Assembly (NCBI GenBank): GCA_003554375.1
Contig: PWGF01000353.1
Location: 1-6,503, forward strand
Reading direction: 5' to 3'
DNA from: Spirochaetaceae bacterium
GTDB lineage: Bacteria > Spirochaetota > Spirochaetia > DSM-27196 > SKKC01
Length of the DNA stretch: 6,503 nt
In this document: positions 4,811 through 6,503 of the stretch, in pieces
How the letters are laid out: each line of letters starts with the position of its first letter
Numbering within the stretch: position 1 is the stretch's first letter
Position numbers and translations under genes: made by a program
The notes under the pieces: model-generated
What the model saw: the letters and a program-made list of their open reading frames with translations, nothing else
Told to the model about the DNA's origin: nothing
Databases searched by the model: none

Positions 4811-5965
4811 GTGGGTTCGAAAGGCGATGTAGCGAAACCAGACAGACAGGGCCGGACCGTTTCAAGGGTTTCAAAGAAGGCACTATATCGGCAGCTTGAT
4901 TTGCTCGGGCGTTGTGTCTATCCGCTCGTCCAGAAGCGTCGTGACTTTTTGATCGAAACGGGAAACGGCTTATCCGGGAAGACGCATGTCGTGTTACCCC
5001 CGGTCCTTCGGCTTCGAAAACACAGCGAGGGCGTAGCGGCACTCATAGTCTCGTCGAGCGCGCAAGAAGTCAGGAGTACGACTCAAGCGCTCGGATCCTT
5101 TCCGGGAACGCAGGGGGCACCTGTAAGCTCGGTTGCGCTCGGAACGGATCGCTCGCCACGCCAGGAAGCACGGGATCTGGCGAATGCGCCGCACTTGGTG
5201 ATCGGTACATCCGAGCGAATAATTGACCATCTGAGAAGGGAAAACCTGGACGTGACCGGCGTCCGCACCGTGGTAATCGAAGAACCGAAAGAGGAAGACG
5301 CGGCCGGGTTCAACGCAGATGTGCTGTTCATCCTATCAAAGGTGGCTCGCCGGCCCCAGATTGCCGCTTTCACCCCACACCTCCATGAAGAAACCGAAGA
5401 GCTTGTCTCGTTGCTCCGTCGGCCGCTGGTACGCGACAGAGAGACATGGATGTCGGGTACCGGTGGCCTGAGAAAACTCATCCAGGAGGAGCATGCCGTG
5501 AGATCCAAAGACAAGCCAAGCAAAAAGCTTCCGGATCCGGAAGCCTTGAATAAGCGGATAGAAGAGATCATTCGTCGCATCCATGAAGATGAGGCTCCCG
5601 AAGATCTCGACTATTTTCGACGCATTATTCGGAAGAAAGTCCCTTTTTTTCTTCGGGGCTATTTCGCGGCGTATCTACTGAAGAATGCCGGTGTCCGCGC
5701 CGCCAAGAGCAAGCAGAGTGACAACTACATTAGTATCTTCGTCGGGGTAGGCAAGAATCGCCGGGTCTTTCCGCGCGACCTCATCCAGCTCTTCTCCTCG
5801 GTCAATAGCGTAACGTCGGAAGATGTCGGGGAGATCAAAATACTGGACAATTACAGCTTTGCGGAGATCACCCCGGAGAAGGCTCCGCAGGTCATCGAGA
5901 AGCTGAACGGTACGGAATTCCGCGGCCGCAAGCTTACCGTGAACTTCGCGCGGAGGAAGGACTAG
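4811..5965 (+). CDS. Degenerate DEAD-box (RecA1-only) protein with C-terminal DbpA RNA-binding domain
   Basis: A 384-aa protein, probably RNA-binding and cytoplasmic. Residues about 23-210 follow the plan of a DEAD-box RecA1 domain: PLVQKRRDFLIETGNGLSGK (38-57) with P-loop GNGLSGKT (51-58), ALIVSSSAQEV (77-87) in place of motif Ia (PTRELA), HLVIGTSERIIDHL (128-141) for the TPGRLxD motif, VIEEPKEED (155-163) where VLDEAD should be, and AAFTPH (185-190) where SAT should be. The motif II acids and SAT are lost, and the second RecA (helicase C) domain is absent. A charged linker (about 228-262) leads to a helical segment (EALNKRIEEIIRRIH, VPFFLRGYFAAYLL) and a DbpA-type RRM (about 305-381: YISIFVGVG, VGEIKILDNYSFAEI, LNGTEFRGRKLTVNFAR). 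True helicase activity is therefore unlikely; a role as an rRNA/ribosome-assembly or RNA chaperone factor is inferred. GTG at 4811 is preferred because AGGTGA (4800-4805) lies 5 nt upstream; GTG at 4802 in the same frame is the alternative. Confidence 0.85.
   Translation: MGSKGDVAKPDRQGRTVSRVSKKALYRQLDLLGRCVYPLVQKRRDFLIETGNGLSGKTHVVLPPVLRLRKHSEGVAALIVSSSAQEVRSTTQALGSFPGTQGAPVSSVALGTDRSPRQEARDLANAPHLVIGTSERIIDHLRRENLDVTGVRTVVIEEPKEEDAAGFNADVLFILSKVARRPQIAAFTPHLHEETEELVSLLRRPLVRDRETWMSGTGGLRKLIQEEHAVRSKDKPSKKLPDPEALNKRIEEIIRRIHEDEAPEDLDYFRRIIRKKVPFFLRGYFAAYLLKNAGVRAAKSKQSDNYISIFVGVGKNRRVFPRDLIQLFSSVNSVTSEDVGEIKILDNYSFAEITPEKAPQVIEKLNGTEFRGRKLTVNFARRKD
5527..5544. repeat. Perfect 18-bp palindrome inside the DbpA-domain gene
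   Basis: GCTTCCGGATCCGGAAGC is fully self-complementary and lies in the linker-coding part (codons for KLPDPEA). In mRNA it can fold as a 7-bp G/C-rich stem closed by a GAUC tetraloop. About 0.03 such palindromes are expected in a random 6.5-kb sequence, so it stands out, though codon constraints may create it by accident. Confidence 0.6.
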
Positions 5966-5985
5966 TCCGGACGCGGCGGCGAAAA

Positions 5986-6503
5986 TCAGAGCAGCCCGTC
6001 CAGGAGAAGTGCCGCCAACAGCCAGTTAATGACGATTCCAAGTCCCAACAGTGCTACGGCTGCCAGCTCGAACAATCGAGCACGGCTGTTGCATCGGTCG
6101 GCAAGGTAGTCGGGTTCGTCGGCTATTAGGACGAGCTCCGCCATTGGGTCTTGGGATCGTCGCATACCGGAACCTTCCCGTACTCCAAAGAGATGCCCGC
6201 GGGCCGACGTCTCCGTAGATGAGCTGAGAACCAACCTACCCCGCACGTCCGGCGGTTCCGCCGATCGAGCCTCAAGCTCTTTCGGTGTTCCTACCTCGAG
6301 CGCGTACTCTTCCCCGTTGGGCAACCGTACGGTTTGCCCGTGACGTATCGGCACACCGCTCCTCTTGAAGTATCTCGTAGGCAACCGGACAATGTCGCGC
6401 TGAGCCCGCAACAGTCGCCCTTTTCGCCAGGCCCAACGGTATCCGGGGAAGAACACCACTCCCGGCGGAACAACCGGCAGAATGGGCACGGCGGCAAGGC
6501 TCA
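5986..6503 (-). CDS. Hypothetical protein with C-terminal membrane segment, N-terminus outside the window
   Basis: Unrecognised protein with 171 codons visible. The frame stays open to the right edge (SLAAVPILPVVPPGVVFFPG...). A GTG at 6489 is a possible start, but it lacks a visible ribosome binding site and lies inside a hydrophobic stretch, so the gene more likely begins beyond 6503. After the hydrophobic N-terminal piece comes a basic motif (GYRWAWRKGRLLRAQRD), then RLPTRYF, a beta-rich soluble part (VRLPNGEEYALEVGTPKELE, DVRGRLVLSSS, MAELVLIADEPDYL), and one clear C-terminal membrane helix (LFELAAVALLGLGIVINWLLAALLL). The likely topology is two membrane segments flanking a soluble domain of about 120 residues. 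The TGA lies 20 bp past the end of the convergent DbpA-domain gene, with no terminator-like hairpin plus T tract between them. No enzyme motif was found. Confidence 0.7.
   Translation of the reverse strand, partial: SLAAVPILPVVPPGVVFFPGYRWAWRKGRLLRAQRDIVRLPTRYFKRSGVPIRHGQTVRLPNGEEYALEVGTPKELEARSAEPPDVRGRLVLSSSTETSARGHLFGVREGSGMRRSQDPMAELVLIADEPDYLADRCNSRARLFELAAVALLGLGIVINWLLAALLLDGLL

Noticed and set aside
5966..5985. Bidirectional terminator between the convergent DbpA-domain gene and the right-edge gene
   Set aside because: The 20-bp spacer is GC-rich with a short A run but has no stem of useful length followed by a T tract on either strand.

Overview
The window is protein-coding DNA of roughly 58% GC (estimated by eye). 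It reads as an ordinary chromosomal segment of a Gram-negative-type bacterium. I see no insertion sequence, CRISPR array, rRNA, tRNA or integration site. A bacterial Bpt-type aminoacyl-tRNA-protein transferase, a direct-sulfhydrylation MetY and a truncated DEAD-box-like protein with a DbpA RNA-binding domain together are compatible with phyla such as Spirochaetota or Gemmatimonadota. That placement is a guess from gene content, not a demonstrated assignment.

Layout from left to right. A minus-strand gene of unknown function (two N-terminal membrane segments, then a long helical soluble part) starts at 1019 and runs off the left edge. Across a short divergent spacer containing a 16-bp palindrome, a plus-strand unit begins with a sigma70-like promoter (1107-1135). 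It continues with a strong Shine-Dalgarno and a small, probably exported or membrane-anchored 77-aa protein (1203-1436), then bpt (1446-2147). The small ORF and bpt share one reading frame and are separated by a single UAG. bpt meets metY (2157-3446, minus) tail to tail with a 9-bp gap.

The centre is a minus-strand sulfur-assimilation pair transcribed cysK (4516-3593) then metY (3446-2157). CysK makes cysteine from O-acetylserine plus sulfide. MetY makes homocysteine from O-acetylhomoserine plus sulfide. The 146-bp gap between them carries a perfect tandem 12-bp repeat. cysK has a roughly 130-nt leader with a GC-rich hairpin just before its ribosome binding site, and a candidate promoter with an inverted repeat between and overlapping its elements.

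Divergently from cysK, a consensus-like promoter (TTGACA at 4723) drives a 384-aa protein (4811-5965). It keeps the fold signature and P-loop of a DEAD-box RecA1 domain but has lost the DEAD and SAT motifs and the whole second RecA domain, while keeping a C-terminal DbpA-type RNA-binding domain. This pseudo-helicase is the most unusual gene here, and it contains a perfect 18-bp palindrome in the linker-coding region. A last minus-strand gene of unknown function, with a C-terminal membrane segment, converges on it and enters from beyond the right edge.
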